In this document: piece after piece, positions 25,429-33,619 of the stretch
Layout of the letters: each line of letters begins with the position of its first letter
Position numbering within the stretch: the stretch's first letter is position 1
Assembly (NCBI GenBank): GCA_031269735.1
Contig: JAISYS010000003.1
Coordinates: forward strand, 1-36,042
Direction of reading: 5' to 3'
Length of the DNA: 36,042 bases
From: Candidatus Endomicrobiellum cubanum
Lineage (GTDB): Bacteria > Elusimicrobiota > Endomicrobiia > Endomicrobiales > Endomicrobiaceae
Program-made: the position numbers and the translations under genes
The notes under the pieces: generated by a model
Seen by the model: only the letters and a program-made list of their open reading frames with translations
Told to the model about the DNA's origin: nothing
Databases searched by the model: none

Positions 25429-26724
25429 ATGAGAATCAATAAATATTTAATTTTTATCATTTTGTTTTTTTATTCAATTTGTTTTGCACAAAAAGATGTC
25501 TATTTGTCGCTTTCTGCTACAGCAAAAAGATCTGATATTGGTGTTGATGATTTTTTTGTTATTACTAGTAAAAATGAAAGATCTTTTAGTTACGCCAGAT
25601 CATTACAAAGTACCATAGAAAATGATTTGGTACTTTGTAGATATTTTAATGTGATTAAAAATAAATCTGAAGATTTAAGTACCCAAAATAAAGAAAAGCT
25701 TCTTGCTTGGGAGCAAAAAGGTGTAACTGTTCTTGTTTGTGCCACTGTTGCAGTTGAAACTGAAAATATTATTTTAAATATAAAAATGTTAGATGTTGGT
25801 AGTGGTGAAACTATATGGAGTCACGAATATAAAAGTCAAATTTCTAAAATTAGATATTTAGCTCATCAAGTAAGTGATGAAATTATTAAACGCTTTACTG
25901 GCGAAATTGGAATATCAACTTCAAAAATAGTTTTTGTAAATGATAGCACAAGATTTAAAGAGTTGTATATTGTAGATTATGATGGCTACAATCTTAGAAG
26001 ATTAACTAGAGATAAAAAAATTAATATTTTACCTAAATGGTCTCCAGATGGAGAACAAATAATATACACTAGTTATCTCTATAGAAATCCTGATTTATTC
26101 TCTTTAAACCTTGTAAAGAATAAACGTAGTATTATTTCAAAATATCAAGGTTTAAATGTTACAGGTTCTTTTTCACCAGACGGTAAAAAAATATTGCTTA
26201 CTTTGTCTAGAGGAAAGTTTCCAAATCTTTATTTAATAAATATTAACGGGGAAATTATTCAAAAAATGACAAATGGATCCTATATAGATACAAGTCCATC
26301 TTTTTCTCCAAGTGGGCAAGAAATTATTTTTATTTCTGACAGATCAGGATATCCTCAGCTATATTTAATGAGTATTGATGGTGGCAATGTAAGACGGCTT
26401 ACTACAAGTGGATTTTGTGATTCTCCAGCTTGGTCACCTAGAGGAGATAAAATTGTTTTTACAATGAGAAAATCTAAAAGTAATTACGATTTATACGTTT
26501 ATGATTTGCCTACAAGTAAAATAATTCAACTAACAGATAATCAAAAAAGAAATGAAAATCCAACATGGTCGCCTGATGGGAGGTTTGTTGTTTTTTCTTC
26601 AACAAGATTCGGCAAGAGTGAAATTTATATAATGGCAATAGATGGGTCTGGAGTTAGAAAACTTGTAGAAATGTCAGGCTCATCTTATACTCCATCTTGG
26701 TCGCCTGTTTTAAAAAATGACTAA
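25429..26724 (+). CDS. tolB: Tol-Pal system protein TolB
   Basis: TolB is the periplasmic beta-propeller that binds Pal. The 431-residue protein has a signal peptide (1-20, ending CFA), an N-terminal alpha/beta domain (about 22-165) and a propeller built of PD40-type repeats: PKWSPDGEQIIYTS, GSFSPDGKKILLTL, PSFSPSGQEIIFIS, PAWSPRGDKIVFTM and PTWSPDGRFVVFSS. It closes the pal-cpoB-tolA-tolB group. tolQ and tolR are not in this window. Confidence 0.94.
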   Translation: MRINKYLIFIILFFYSICFAQKDVYLSLSATAKRSDIGVDDFFVITSKNERSFSYARSLQSTIENDLVLCRYFNVIKNKSEDLSTQNKEKLLAWEQKGVTVLVCATVAVETENIILNIKMLDVGSGETIWSHEYKSQISKIRYLAHQVSDEIIKRFTGEIGISTSKIVFVNDSTRFKELYIVDYDGYNLRRLTRDKKINILPKWSPDGEQIIYTSYLYRNPDLFSLNLVKNKRSIISKYQGLNVTGSFSPDGKKILLTLSRGKFPNLYLININGEIIQKMTNGSYIDTSPSFSPSGQEIIFISDRSGYPQLYLMSIDGGNVRRLTTSGFCDSPAWSPRGDKIVFTMRKSKSNYDLYVYDLPTSKIIQLTDNQKRNENPTWSPDGRFVVFSSTRFGKSEIYIMAIDGSGVRKLVEMSGSSYTPSWSPVLKND

Positions 26725-26737
26725 ACTAAAAAGATAC

Positions 26738-26845
26738 GGGTGTGTCTAAAACCTTTAAGAAGCGTATAAATGCTGTATTTTTGACAATGCAAGTTATTGT
26801 GTGATATGCAGCAGTGCCAAAAAAGGGACCAGTAAGGATACTAGG
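26738..26845 (+). repeat. Interspersed repeat A, long copy 2
   Basis: This copy matches copy 1 (5407-5550) block for block: CGGGTGTGTCTAAAACC, GCGTATAAATGCTGTATTTT, TGACAATG, TTATTGTGTGATATGCA (against TTATCACACGATAAGCA), and CAGTGCC..GGGACCAGTAAGGATA (26812-26840), where 26 of 29 aligned bases agree. It lacks the long A/T shoulders of the hairpin in copy 1. It begins 13 bp after tolB. Confidence 0.65.
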
Positions 26846-26865
26846 CAAAAGAATTTTTTGAGTAA

Positions 26866-27128
26866 GCAAAAGATAATAGTGTAGTTATATCTTATGGATG
26901 TGCAAGTCAAACAAGAGAAGTATCGCATGAAATATGGAAGAAGAGATTCAAAGTATACGATAAAGATATTGAAATTAAGTATTTATATAAAAGACAAATA
27001 TGTATGATAATCATATACTTGTAACAAATCAGTATTTATCAGAAATAAAAAACTTTAGTGAGAAAGTAAAGACACTAGGGAAAATGCATATAAACGATCC
27101 TCTTATTATTGATATAATCAAAAGGTAA
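26866..27128 (+). pseudogene. Remnant of a 2-oxoacid:acceptor oxidoreductase subunit (tentative)
   Basis: The 426 bp between tolB and the next gene hold no intact gene. After a stop, a frame reads AKDNSVVISYGCASQTREV, then HEIWKKRFKV, resembling the late alpha-subunit segment of ferredoxin-dependent 2-oxoacid oxidoreductases (VISYG...ARxAxEAV...GxKV). After a frame change, 27000-27128 reads NQYLSEIKNFSEKVKTLG and ends INDPLIIDIIKR, like the usual I..IK ending of that subunit. Most of the gene is missing. Identification is by eye and tentative; the remnant status is clearer. Confidence 0.4.
27110..27118 (+). promoter_or_regulatory. Extended -10 promoter candidate
   Basis: TGATATAAT is a perfect extended -10 element (TGn plus TATAAT at 27113-27118), about 33 bp upstream of the PHP gene start. 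No -35 box is obvious, which extended -10 promoters can lack. It lies in the tail of the gene remnant. Confidence 0.5.
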
Positions 27129-27150
27129 GTAACATATTCGAGGAGTTGAG

Positions 27151-28497
27151 ATGAAATATAAGTCAGTCAACTTTTTTTTGATTTTACTGTTTCTAATGAT
27201 AGTGACATATATTATTTTTAATAATCCAATTAATTTATACGATTTGGTAAATCAAAAGGAAATATCTAATTTTTCTATAGTTTGGCCAAAAATAAGGATT
27301 CTTATAGAGCCCATCTATTCTTTTATATTCTATGCTTTAACTTTAAACAGAAATTTTTATAAGCCTGTAATTATTTCTTGGATATTGTGGACTGTTAGTA
27401 TTGCAATATTATATTCTTTGTTAAACAAACAAGCTTTATTGAAATGGTTGCATAATATATTTTACTCTTTAATGTTGTTATTTACTTTATTTTCTTTTGT
27501 TGCCTTAGTTCCTATACCAGGCCCTAGGTTAGAAAAACCTAAAAATTATGTTGCTATTGATATTCATTCTCATACATTAGTATCACATGATAATGTTGCC
27601 CCAGACTATATAAGTTTAAAGGCACACATTTGGCAAGGATATGATGTGTTTTTTAATACGGAGCATAATCATTCAGATGGTTTTGCTAATTTTCCAAATA
27701 AACTTAAATATAAAATTGTTTATCCTGGAATGCAAATGCAAACAAAAGATAAAATATCTGTTCTTATGTTATCATCAAAGGAATTTAATGGAAATGATTA
27801 TAAAAATTTGTCTTTAGAAGAACTGATTAGGAAAGCTCATAGTAATGGCATGATTGTCATTATGCCTCACTGGTGGAAATGGCATATAAAGACCTTTAGT
27901 GAGCTTAAAAATTTAGGAATAGATGGTTTTGAAATATATAATTGTGGATACAGAAATTTTAATATTAATGAACGTGATCAACTTATAAAATTTTGTATAA
28001 AGAATAATTTGCCAATGTTTGGTGTTACAGATTGGCATGGATGGGGTTATATGTCTGACGTGTGGACAGTTTTTGAAGGTGATTTATCTGTTAATATAGA
28101 GGAGCAACTTGCAAAAAAGATAAAAACTAATGTAATATTATATAGACAAGAGCAATCTGATTCGACTTTAAGGTTTGTTTTTGAGCCATTTTGCGCTTTT
28201 TATTATTATGTTAAGAATGTTCAATTAAAATATTTTGTATCTTTTATTATTTGGATTTTAGTTATATTTTATGTAGTCTTTAACAAATTTTTTAAATATA
28301 TAAAAAAGTATCTTTCTTTATTTATGACTTTGTTATATTCTTTTACTATAGTTTATTTTTACATTATAGTAAAGAATATTAGTACTAATAATATAGTTAT
28401 AAAGTCTGTAATACCTATGTTAATTACTTTTTGTTTATTATGGTTTGTTTTATGGAGACTAGATGATACAAACAAATCCCAAAAACACAAGACTTAA
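27151..28497 (+). CDS. Membrane-anchored PHP-domain protein
   Basis: This 448-residue protein has three N-terminal membrane segments (about 5-24, 71-91, 100-122), a PHP-type metal-dependent domain (about 131-340) and three C-terminal segments (361-379, 388-408, 417-436). PHP metal motifs: DIHSHT (137-142), TEHNHSDG (170-177), a histidine in IMPHWWKWH (237-245) and TDWHGWG (293-299). PHP domains hydrolyse phosphoesters, but the substrate here is unknown and the placement between membrane segments is unusual. GAGGAG precedes the ATG. It overlaps the downstream ankyrin gene by 35 bp, so the two are probably co-expressed. Confidence 0.75.
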   Translation: MKYKSVNFFLILLFLMIVTYIIFNNPINLYDLVNQKEISNFSIVWPKIRILIEPIYSFIFYALTLNRNFYKPVIISWILWTVSIAILYSLLNKQALLKWLHNIFYSLMLLFTLFSFVALVPIPGPRLEKPKNYVAIDIHSHTLVSHDNVAPDYISLKAHIWQGYDVFFNTEHNHSDGFANFPNKLKYKIVYPGMQMQTKDKISVLMLSSKEFNGNDYKNLSLEELIRKAHSNGMIVIMPHWWKWHIKTFSELKNLGIDGFEIYNCGYRNFNINERDQLIKFCIKNNLPMFGVTDWHGWGYMSDVWTVFEGDLSVNIEEQLAKKIKTNVILYRQEQSDSTLRFVFEPFCAFYYYVKNVQLKYFVSFIIWILVIFYVVFNKFFKYIKKYLSLFMTLLYSFTIVYFYIIVKNISTNNIVIKSVIPMLITFCLLWFVLWRLDDTNKSQKHKT

Positions 28498-29818
28498 GTT
28501 TTTCTTTCCTTTATTTTTTCTAATATTTTTTTCTTCTTTTTCATTTTGTGATGTTAATGATGATTTGGTTAAAGCAATTAAAAATAATGATTACAAAAAT
28601 TTTGAAATTGCTCTTAAAAATGGTGCAGACCCAAATGCTAAAGATGCATATTCTTCTGTCCTACTTCTTACTTTATCTAATAGTCAAGAACAAATGGCTA
28701 TAGATCTTATATCAAAAGGTGCAAATATTAATGATGGTTATAGTGTTAGCACAAATGCTATTTTTTTAGCAGTTAATAATAAACTGTCTAAGGCTTCTAA
28801 TTTATTGATTAATTTAGGTGCTGATATCACACAATTACGTCAAGATGGGATTAATATATTAATGATGGCAGTTAACAGAGATATGCAAGAAGTTGCTTTA
28901 AATATTATTTCTAAAAAAAAATTAGATATAAATGCTGTTGACAAAGCTGGCGATACGGCTTTATCTTTAGCTTTAAATAAAAATTATTTAGAAATGGCCA
29001 AGATTTTATATAAGCACGGTGCTAAACCTAGAAATATGTTTGAGGCAATTCCCATAAAAGATATAGAATCTGTTAAAAATTTTATTGAAGATACTAGGCA
29101 GCTTATGTCAATAGATAAAGAGGGAAATACTCCATTACATACTGCTTATATTTATAGTAATTATGAAATAGCGCATTTGATTTTGAAGAAAAAATCTATC
29201 AATATTGATTCAGAAAATAAAAATCATTTAACCGCATCTATGATTGCTGCAATGAATAATGATTTAAAACTCATTAGTTTGGCTATGGGTTATGGAGCAG
29301 ATATTTTGATACCAGATAGAAATGGACTTACTCCATTGATGTATGCTGTGTTTTATAGAAATTATGAACTAATTTGGAAAATTTTAGATTACAACAAACA
29401 TGCTGCTTTTAGTATTGACAACGATGGTTCCAGTGCTTTTAGCTATGCTGTTGCATATAGAGATAAAAAAATTTGTCAGAAATTGTTAAAAATAAATGGT
29501 GTTATGAATCAAAGAAAAGCTAAAAGTCCATTAAGTATTGCTATAGCTAATCTAGATGAGAATATGGTTGAACTTCTTTTGAAAAACGATGTTGCAATAA
29601 ATGTAAAAGACTGTTTTGATCTGACACCATTGTCTATGGCAATTAAAATGAATTCTCCAAAAATGGTAAAGTTTTTACTTGCTAAAGGTGCAGATCCACA
29701 ACTAACAGATAGAGATGGGAAGACTCCTTTATATTATGCTCAAATATATGGAAATCAAGATATTTTAGATTTGCTAGATACCAATACAGAACGTCATGTT
29801 GATTATTATAAAAAGTAG
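28463..29818 (+). CDS. Exported ankyrin-repeat protein
   Basis: The 451-residue protein has an N-terminal signal peptide or anchor (about 10-29) and then some ten ankyrin repeats to the C-terminus; clear ones include LKNGADPNAKDAYSSVL, GNTPLHTAYIYSNYE, DRNGLTPLMYAVFYRNYE and LLAKGADPQLTDRDGKTPL. Ankyrin repeats bind proteins. The signal sequence puts it in the periplasm or outside, unlike the cytoplasmic or type IV-secreted ankyrins of many intracellular bacteria. Its start lies inside the PHP gene. A role in host contact is possible but not shown; it may equally act in the envelope. Confidence 0.85.
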   Translation: MIQTNPKNTRLKFFFPLFFLIFFSSFSFCDVNDDLVKAIKNNDYKNFEIALKNGADPNAKDAYSSVLLLTLSNSQEQMAIDLISKGANINDGYSVSTNAIFLAVNNKLSKASNLLINLGADITQLRQDGINILMMAVNRDMQEVALNIISKKKLDINAVDKAGDTALSLALNKNYLEMAKILYKHGAKPRNMFEAIPIKDIESVKNFIEDTRQLMSIDKEGNTPLHTAYIYSNYEIAHLILKKKSINIDSENKNHLTASMIAAMNNDLKLISLAMGYGADILIPDRNGLTPLMYAVFYRNYELIWKILDYNKHAAFSIDNDGSSAFSYAVAYRDKKICQKLLKINGVMNQRKAKSPLSIAIANLDENMVELLLKNDVAINVKDCFDLTPLSMAIKMNSPKMVKFLLAKGADPQLTDRDGKTPLYYAQIYGNQDILDLLDTNTERHVDYYKK

Positions 29819-29824
29819 GTGTAT

Positions 29825-30265
29825 ATGCTTAAAAAATTATTATATTTTTTATTTGTTAACGATACTTTGAAAAAAAACATTGTGTTTTTAAAGAAAAATC
29901 CTTTATTTACGGGTCTGTCTAAAAAATCTTTAGCAAAAATAGCTTTGTTAATTTTTAGAAAAGAGTATACTCAATATGAGAAAATTTATGAAGAGAATAA
30001 AGAAGCTAATGTTTTGTATATATTGAAAGCTGGGCAAGTCCGTATAACAGAAAAAAATTCCAGTAAAGTGCTTGAAGGCGGTGATTTTTTTGGTGAAATA
30101 TCATTAATTGGCAATTGTACTCATAAAAACAATGCATCTGCTTTAAAAAAAAGTGAGCTTTATCTGATTTATCGTGCTAAAATTGTTGATTTGTTTGAAT
30201 CTGACAATAAAGTAGGATTAATAATAATGAAAAACTTAGCTAATATTCTTGCTAAAAAGCTTTAG
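29825..30265 (+). CDS. Cyclic-nucleotide-binding-fold protein
   Basis: The 146-residue protein has a short N-terminal extension and a cNMP-binding (CAP-like) beta-roll, from FLKKNPLFTGLSKKSLAKIA to the phosphate-binding-cassette position FFGEISLIGNCTHKNNASA. No DNA-binding helix-turn-helix follows. The Arg normally used to hold the cyclic phosphate (FGE...RxA) is not visible; Asn stands there, so it may not bind cAMP. I choose ATG 29825 with TAGGTG as ribosome site; GTG 29819 would add two residues. Confidence 0.75.
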   Translation: MLKKLLYFLFVNDTLKKNIVFLKKNPLFTGLSKKSLAKIALLIFRKEYTQYEKIYEENKEANVLYILKAGQVRITEKNSSKVLEGGDFFGEISLIGNCTHKNNASALKKSELYLIYRAKIVDLFESDNKVGLIIMKNLANILAKKL

Positions 30266-30286
30266 GTTTTTTAGAGAAATCCTTTA
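30262..30286 (-). repeat. Left-end fragment of interspersed repeat A
   Basis: The minus strand reads AAAGGATTTCTCTAAAAAAC followed by CTAA, close to the left end of long copy 1. It begins at the stop codon of the cNMP-fold gene. Confidence 0.5.
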
Positions 30287-30317
30287 AATTTTTTTATTTG
30301 TTTAGATAGGAAAAGAA

Positions 30318-31382
30318 ATGACAGAATCTTTAAAAAATAGAATGTTTGTTTTATTAATATTAGTTTTTATTATAGTTTGTTTATTTTTATATTTTGCAAG
30401 AGAAATTTTAGCTCCCTTTATTATTGCAGCTTTTATTGCATATATAATGTACCCTTTAGTTGTGAAATTAGAAGCTTACTGTATTAAAAGATGGGTTTGT
30501 GTTGTAATAATAGGAATACTTTTATTAGCTATATTGACAAGTTTGCTGCTTATTTTGATTCCCTTGTTAATTAGCGAATTTGATAAATTAAAAAATTGTT
30601 TTCCTGAATATTATGAATATATCTCAAACCATCTAGTTATTATCAAAGAAAAATTGGAAAATTCTCTTCCTGTATTAAAACGATATGATTTATATGATGT
30701 TGTTTTAATAAAAATAAAAGAGTTTTTTGTTTCTGAAGCTCAAAAAATTCCTAATTATCTTATAAACATTTTCTCTATTTTTTCAGCTATTGTGTTAATA
30801 CCTATGCTTGTTTTGTTTATTCTTTTTAATGCTGATAAAAGTATAAATACATTAATGGCTATGTTACCGTCAAGGCATATTGAAATTGTGCTGTCTATTG
30901 TTTATGAAATGGATACGCTTTTTGGTAGATTTATAAGAGGTCAATTATTAGAGGCTTCTTTTGTTGGAATAATGTCTATAATATTTTTAAGTGTTATAGG
31001 TGTAAACTTCGCACTAATAATAGGTATTGTAGCAGGTATTGCAAATATAATTCCATACCTTGGTCCTTTTGTTGGTTTATTTGTTGCTTTATTGGTTGGT
31101 ATATTTCAATTTCATACGATTGGCATAGTTGTCAAGATAGTTATAGCTTATGCTATAATACAGTTTCTAGATAATAATTTTGTGCAACCTATAGTTGTTG
31201 GGAGAAATGTAAATTTAGGGCCAGTAACTATGGTTTTTGCTATGTTAACAGGAGCACAGATATTTGGATTTTTGGGAATTATTTTTGCAGTGCCAGTAGC
31301 AGCTATTATAAAAGCTATATTTATTATGCTTGTTCAGAAATATAAGACAGTGTCTGTATCTAGTATAAATGGGTCTGTCTAA
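30318..31382 (+). CDS. AI-2E family transporter (PerM/YdiK-like permease)
   Basis: This 354-residue integral membrane protein has the family layout: N-terminal helices (about 10-85), a soluble loop (90-145), and C-terminal helices with the conserved GQLLEASFVGIMS, NIIPYLGPFVG and DNNFVQPIVVGR. The family was named for AI-2 export but also includes Na+/H+ antiporters, so substrate is unknown. TAGGAAAAG precedes the ATG. Its last codons and stop (NGSV, then TAA) lie inside a repeat A fragment, so its C-terminus may have been replaced. Confidence 0.85.
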   Translation: MTESLKNRMFVLLILVFIIVCLFLYFAREILAPFIIAAFIAYIMYPLVVKLEAYCIKRWVCVVIIGILLLAILTSLLLILIPLLISEFDKLKNCFPEYYEYISNHLVIIKEKLENSLPVLKRYDLYDVVLIKIKEFFVSEAQKIPNYLINIFSIFSAIVLIPMLVLFILFNADKSINTLMAMLPSRHIEIVLSIVYEMDTLFGRFIRGQLLEASFVGIMSIIFLSVIGVNFALIIGIVAGIANIIPYLGPFVGLFVALLVGIFQFHTIGIVVKIVIAYAIIQFLDNNFVQPIVVGRNVNLGPVTMVFAMLTGAQIFGFLGIIFAVPVAAIIKAIFIMLVQKYKTVSVSSINGSV

Positions 31383-31392
31383 AAAATGAGCT
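31371..31392 (+). repeat. Left-end fragment of interspersed repeat A
   Basis: GGGTCTGTCTAAAAAATG matches the repeat core. It encodes the last three residues (GSV) and the stop codon of the upstream permease. Confidence 0.45.
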
Positions 31393-31424
31393 GGAAATAA
31401 AAGTTTATCTTAAGAGAGGGTTTG

Positions 31425-32387
31425 ATGACTAAAAAAATTGGCGTCATAACTTCTGGAGGAGACGCTCCAGGGATGAATGCAGCTCTTAGAGCTGTTACTA
31501 GACGAGCAATTTCATTAGGTTATGAAGTTATAGGTATTAAAAGAGGTTTTAAAGGGTTGCTAGATGGTGAGTTTACAAATCTTACAATTCGTTCTGTGAG
31601 TGGAATAATAAATGTTGGTGGTACAATACTTCATACTGGAAGATGTCCTGAAACAAAAACTACTGCAGGTATGAGCAAGACTGTTAAAGTAATTAAAGAG
31701 TTAAATCTTGAAGGACTTATAATAATAGGAGGAGATGGTTCCTTAGCTGCAGGGAATGCTTTGGTAAAAAGAGGAATAAAAGTTATTAATATTCCAGCCT
31801 CTATTGATAATGATATTTATGGAACGGATGAAACTATAGGATATGACACTGCTTTAAACACTGCTGTTGATGCTATAGATAAAATAAGAGATACTGCAAC
31901 AAGTCACGATAGGATTTTTGTTGTTGAGGTTATGGGTAGAGAACACGGTTTTTTAACAGCAGATGTAGCTCTTGCTGCAGGGTGTGAATTCATAGTTGTT
32001 CCTGAACTAAAGGTAGATGTTAATAAGTTAGCTTTAGAATTAAAAAAAGGCAAAGAAAGAGGGAAAACTTCTGAAATTATTGCTTTTGCTGAAGGGTGTG
32101 GTTCTTCGCATAAGTTTGGAAAACAAATAGAAAAACTTACTAAACTTGAAGTTAGGGTAAGTACTTTAGGGTATATACAGCGTGGTGGAAGGCCAACAGC
32201 AAGAACAAGAATTTTAGCTTCGTGCTTTGGTCACTTTGCTATGAATTTATTTCATATAGGAAAAACAAATATTTTAGTTGGAATAACAAAAGCAAATTTG
32301 TCTGTTATTCCGATTGAGAACGCAATAAAACACAAGAAAGAGTTTAATAAAAATACTGCAAAAGTTTTAAAAAACTTGGCAGTTTAA
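31425..32387 (+). CDS. pfkA: 6-Phosphofructokinase
   Basis: PfkA phosphorylates fructose-6-phosphate in glycolysis. The 320-residue protein has [16 protein letters not shown], the nucleotide segment GGDGSLAAG, the catalytic [18 protein letters not shown] and [10 protein letters not shown]. PPi-dependent enzymes usually have GGDD and PKTIDND; here GGDG and PASIDND point to ATP use. The start is ATG 31425 behind AGAGAGGG rather than the adjoining TTG. Together with the split transketolase it indicates working sugar-phosphate metabolism. Confidence 0.93.
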   Translation: MTKKIGVITSGGDAPGMNAALRAVTRRAISLGYEVIGIKRGFKGLLDGEFTNLTIRSVSGIINVGGTILHTGRCPETKTTAGMSKTVKVIKELNLEGLIIIGGDGSLAAGNALVKRGIKVINIPASIDNDIYGTDETIGYDTALNTAVDAIDKIRDTATSHDRIFVVEVMGREHGFLTADVALAAGCEFIVVPELKVDVNKLALELKKGKERGKTSEIIAFAEGCGSSHKFGKQIEKLTKLEVRVSTLGYIQRGGRPTARTRILASCFGHFAMNLFHIGKTNILVGITKANLSVIPIENAIKHKKEFNKNTAKVLKNLAV

Positions 32388-32436
32388 TAAGTGGTGTTTG
32401 ATCAATGTATATTTAATATATAAGAGGAGAAGTTAT

Positions 32437-33597
32437 ATGCAGGGAGTGTTAGCAAAAATTAAACGAGGAACAAATGAAATTATTTCAGAAGAAGGTCTTA
32501 AAAGAAAGCTTGCCTCTGGTAAAAAGTTTCGTGTAAAATTAGGAGTAGACCCTACAGCTCCAGACTTACATCTGGGACATACGGTTATAATAAATAAACT
32601 TAAAACTTTTCAAGATTTGGGACATCAAGTGGTATTTTTAATTGGCGATTTTACTGCTAAAATTGGAGATCCATCAGGACGCTCAGAAACACGTCCTATG
32701 ATGGCAGATGAGCAGATAAAAGCAAATATCAAAACTTATACAGAACAAGTATTTAAAATTTTAGATAAAGAAAAAACAGAGGTTGTGTATAATAGCAAGT
32801 GGATAAATGAGCTTGGCATTACTGGATTTATGAATCTCATTGCAAAAAGCACTGTAGCACAGATGCTTGTAAGAGACGATTTTAAAAAAAGATATACTGA
32901 AGATAGACCTATAAGTATAGTTGAGTTTATGTACCCTCTTTTACAGGCATATGATTCTGTAGCACTAAATGCAGATATAGAGCTTGGGGGTAGTGATCAA
33001 AAATTTAATCTTCTTCTTGGTAGACAAATACAAAGAGATTATGGGATAGAAGATCCTCAAGTTGTAGTAACTATGCCTCTTTTAGAAGGGACTGAAGGGA
33101 TAAGAAAGATGTCAAAATCTTATAATAATTACATAGCTTTAAATGATTTGCCTAAAGATATGTTTGGAAAAATAATGTCTATTTCTGATGAACTGATGTA
33201 CAAGTACTATGAGCTTCTTACAGAAAAAGACTTAAGTGAAGTTAAAAATATGCACCCTAGAGATGCAAAAGTTGATCTTGCTTGCCAGATAGTTGAAAGG
33301 TATTATAGTAAAAATGAGGCATTAGATGCCAAAGAAGAATTTAATAAAGTTTTTACAAAAAAAGATATACCAGATAATATAGAAGAATATATTTTAGAGT
33401 CTAATAATTTAAAACTTTCTAATATCTTAGTTAAGAGTTCTGTTGTATCAAGTAAAAATGAAGCAAGGCGTCTAATAGAGCAGGGGGCTGTAAAAATAAA
33501 TTCTAAAAAAGTAGAAAATGATTTTGTAATAAATGACAATAAAGGATTTATTCTTCAAGCTGGAAAAAGAAAATTTAAAAAAATAGTTCAAAAATAA
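32437..33597 (+). CDS. tyrS: Tyrosyl-tRNA synthetase
   Basis: TyrRS charges tRNA-Tyr. The 386-residue class I enzyme has the HIGH-type motif as HLGH (45-48, in [12 protein letters not shown]), the KMSKS loop (224-228) and a C-terminal S4 RNA-binding domain (about 325-386). ATG 32437 sits behind AAGAGGAGA; an earlier in-frame start at 32398 lacks a ribosome site. The start ([12 protein letters not shown]) is that of the TyrZ-like subgroup. No T-box or other leader structure is evident in the short gap upstream. Confidence 0.95.
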   Translation: MQGVLAKIKRGTNEIISEEGLKRKLASGKKFRVKLGVDPTAPDLHLGHTVIINKLKTFQDLGHQVVFLIGDFTAKIGDPSGRSETRPMMADEQIKANIKTYTEQVFKILDKEKTEVVYNSKWINELGITGFMNLIAKSTVAQMLVRDDFKKRYTEDRPISIVEFMYPLLQAYDSVALNADIELGGSDQKFNLLLGRQIQRDYGIEDPQVVVTMPLLEGTEGIRKMSKSYNNYIALNDLPKDMFGKIMSISDELMYKYYELLTEKDLSEVKNMHPRDAKVDLACQIVERYYSKNEALDAKEEFNKVFTKKDIPDNIEEYILESNNLKLSNILVKSSVVSSKNEARRLIEQGAVKINSKKVENDFVINDNKGFILQAGKRKFKKIVQK

Positions 33598-33619
33598 TTT
33601 TTGGAGAAGGAGATAATGA

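Noticed and set aside
29908-29932. GGGTCTGTCTAAAAAATC inside the cNMP-fold gene, as another repeat copy
   Set aside because: It encodes the conserved GLSKKSL segment of the family, so the likeness is probably chance.
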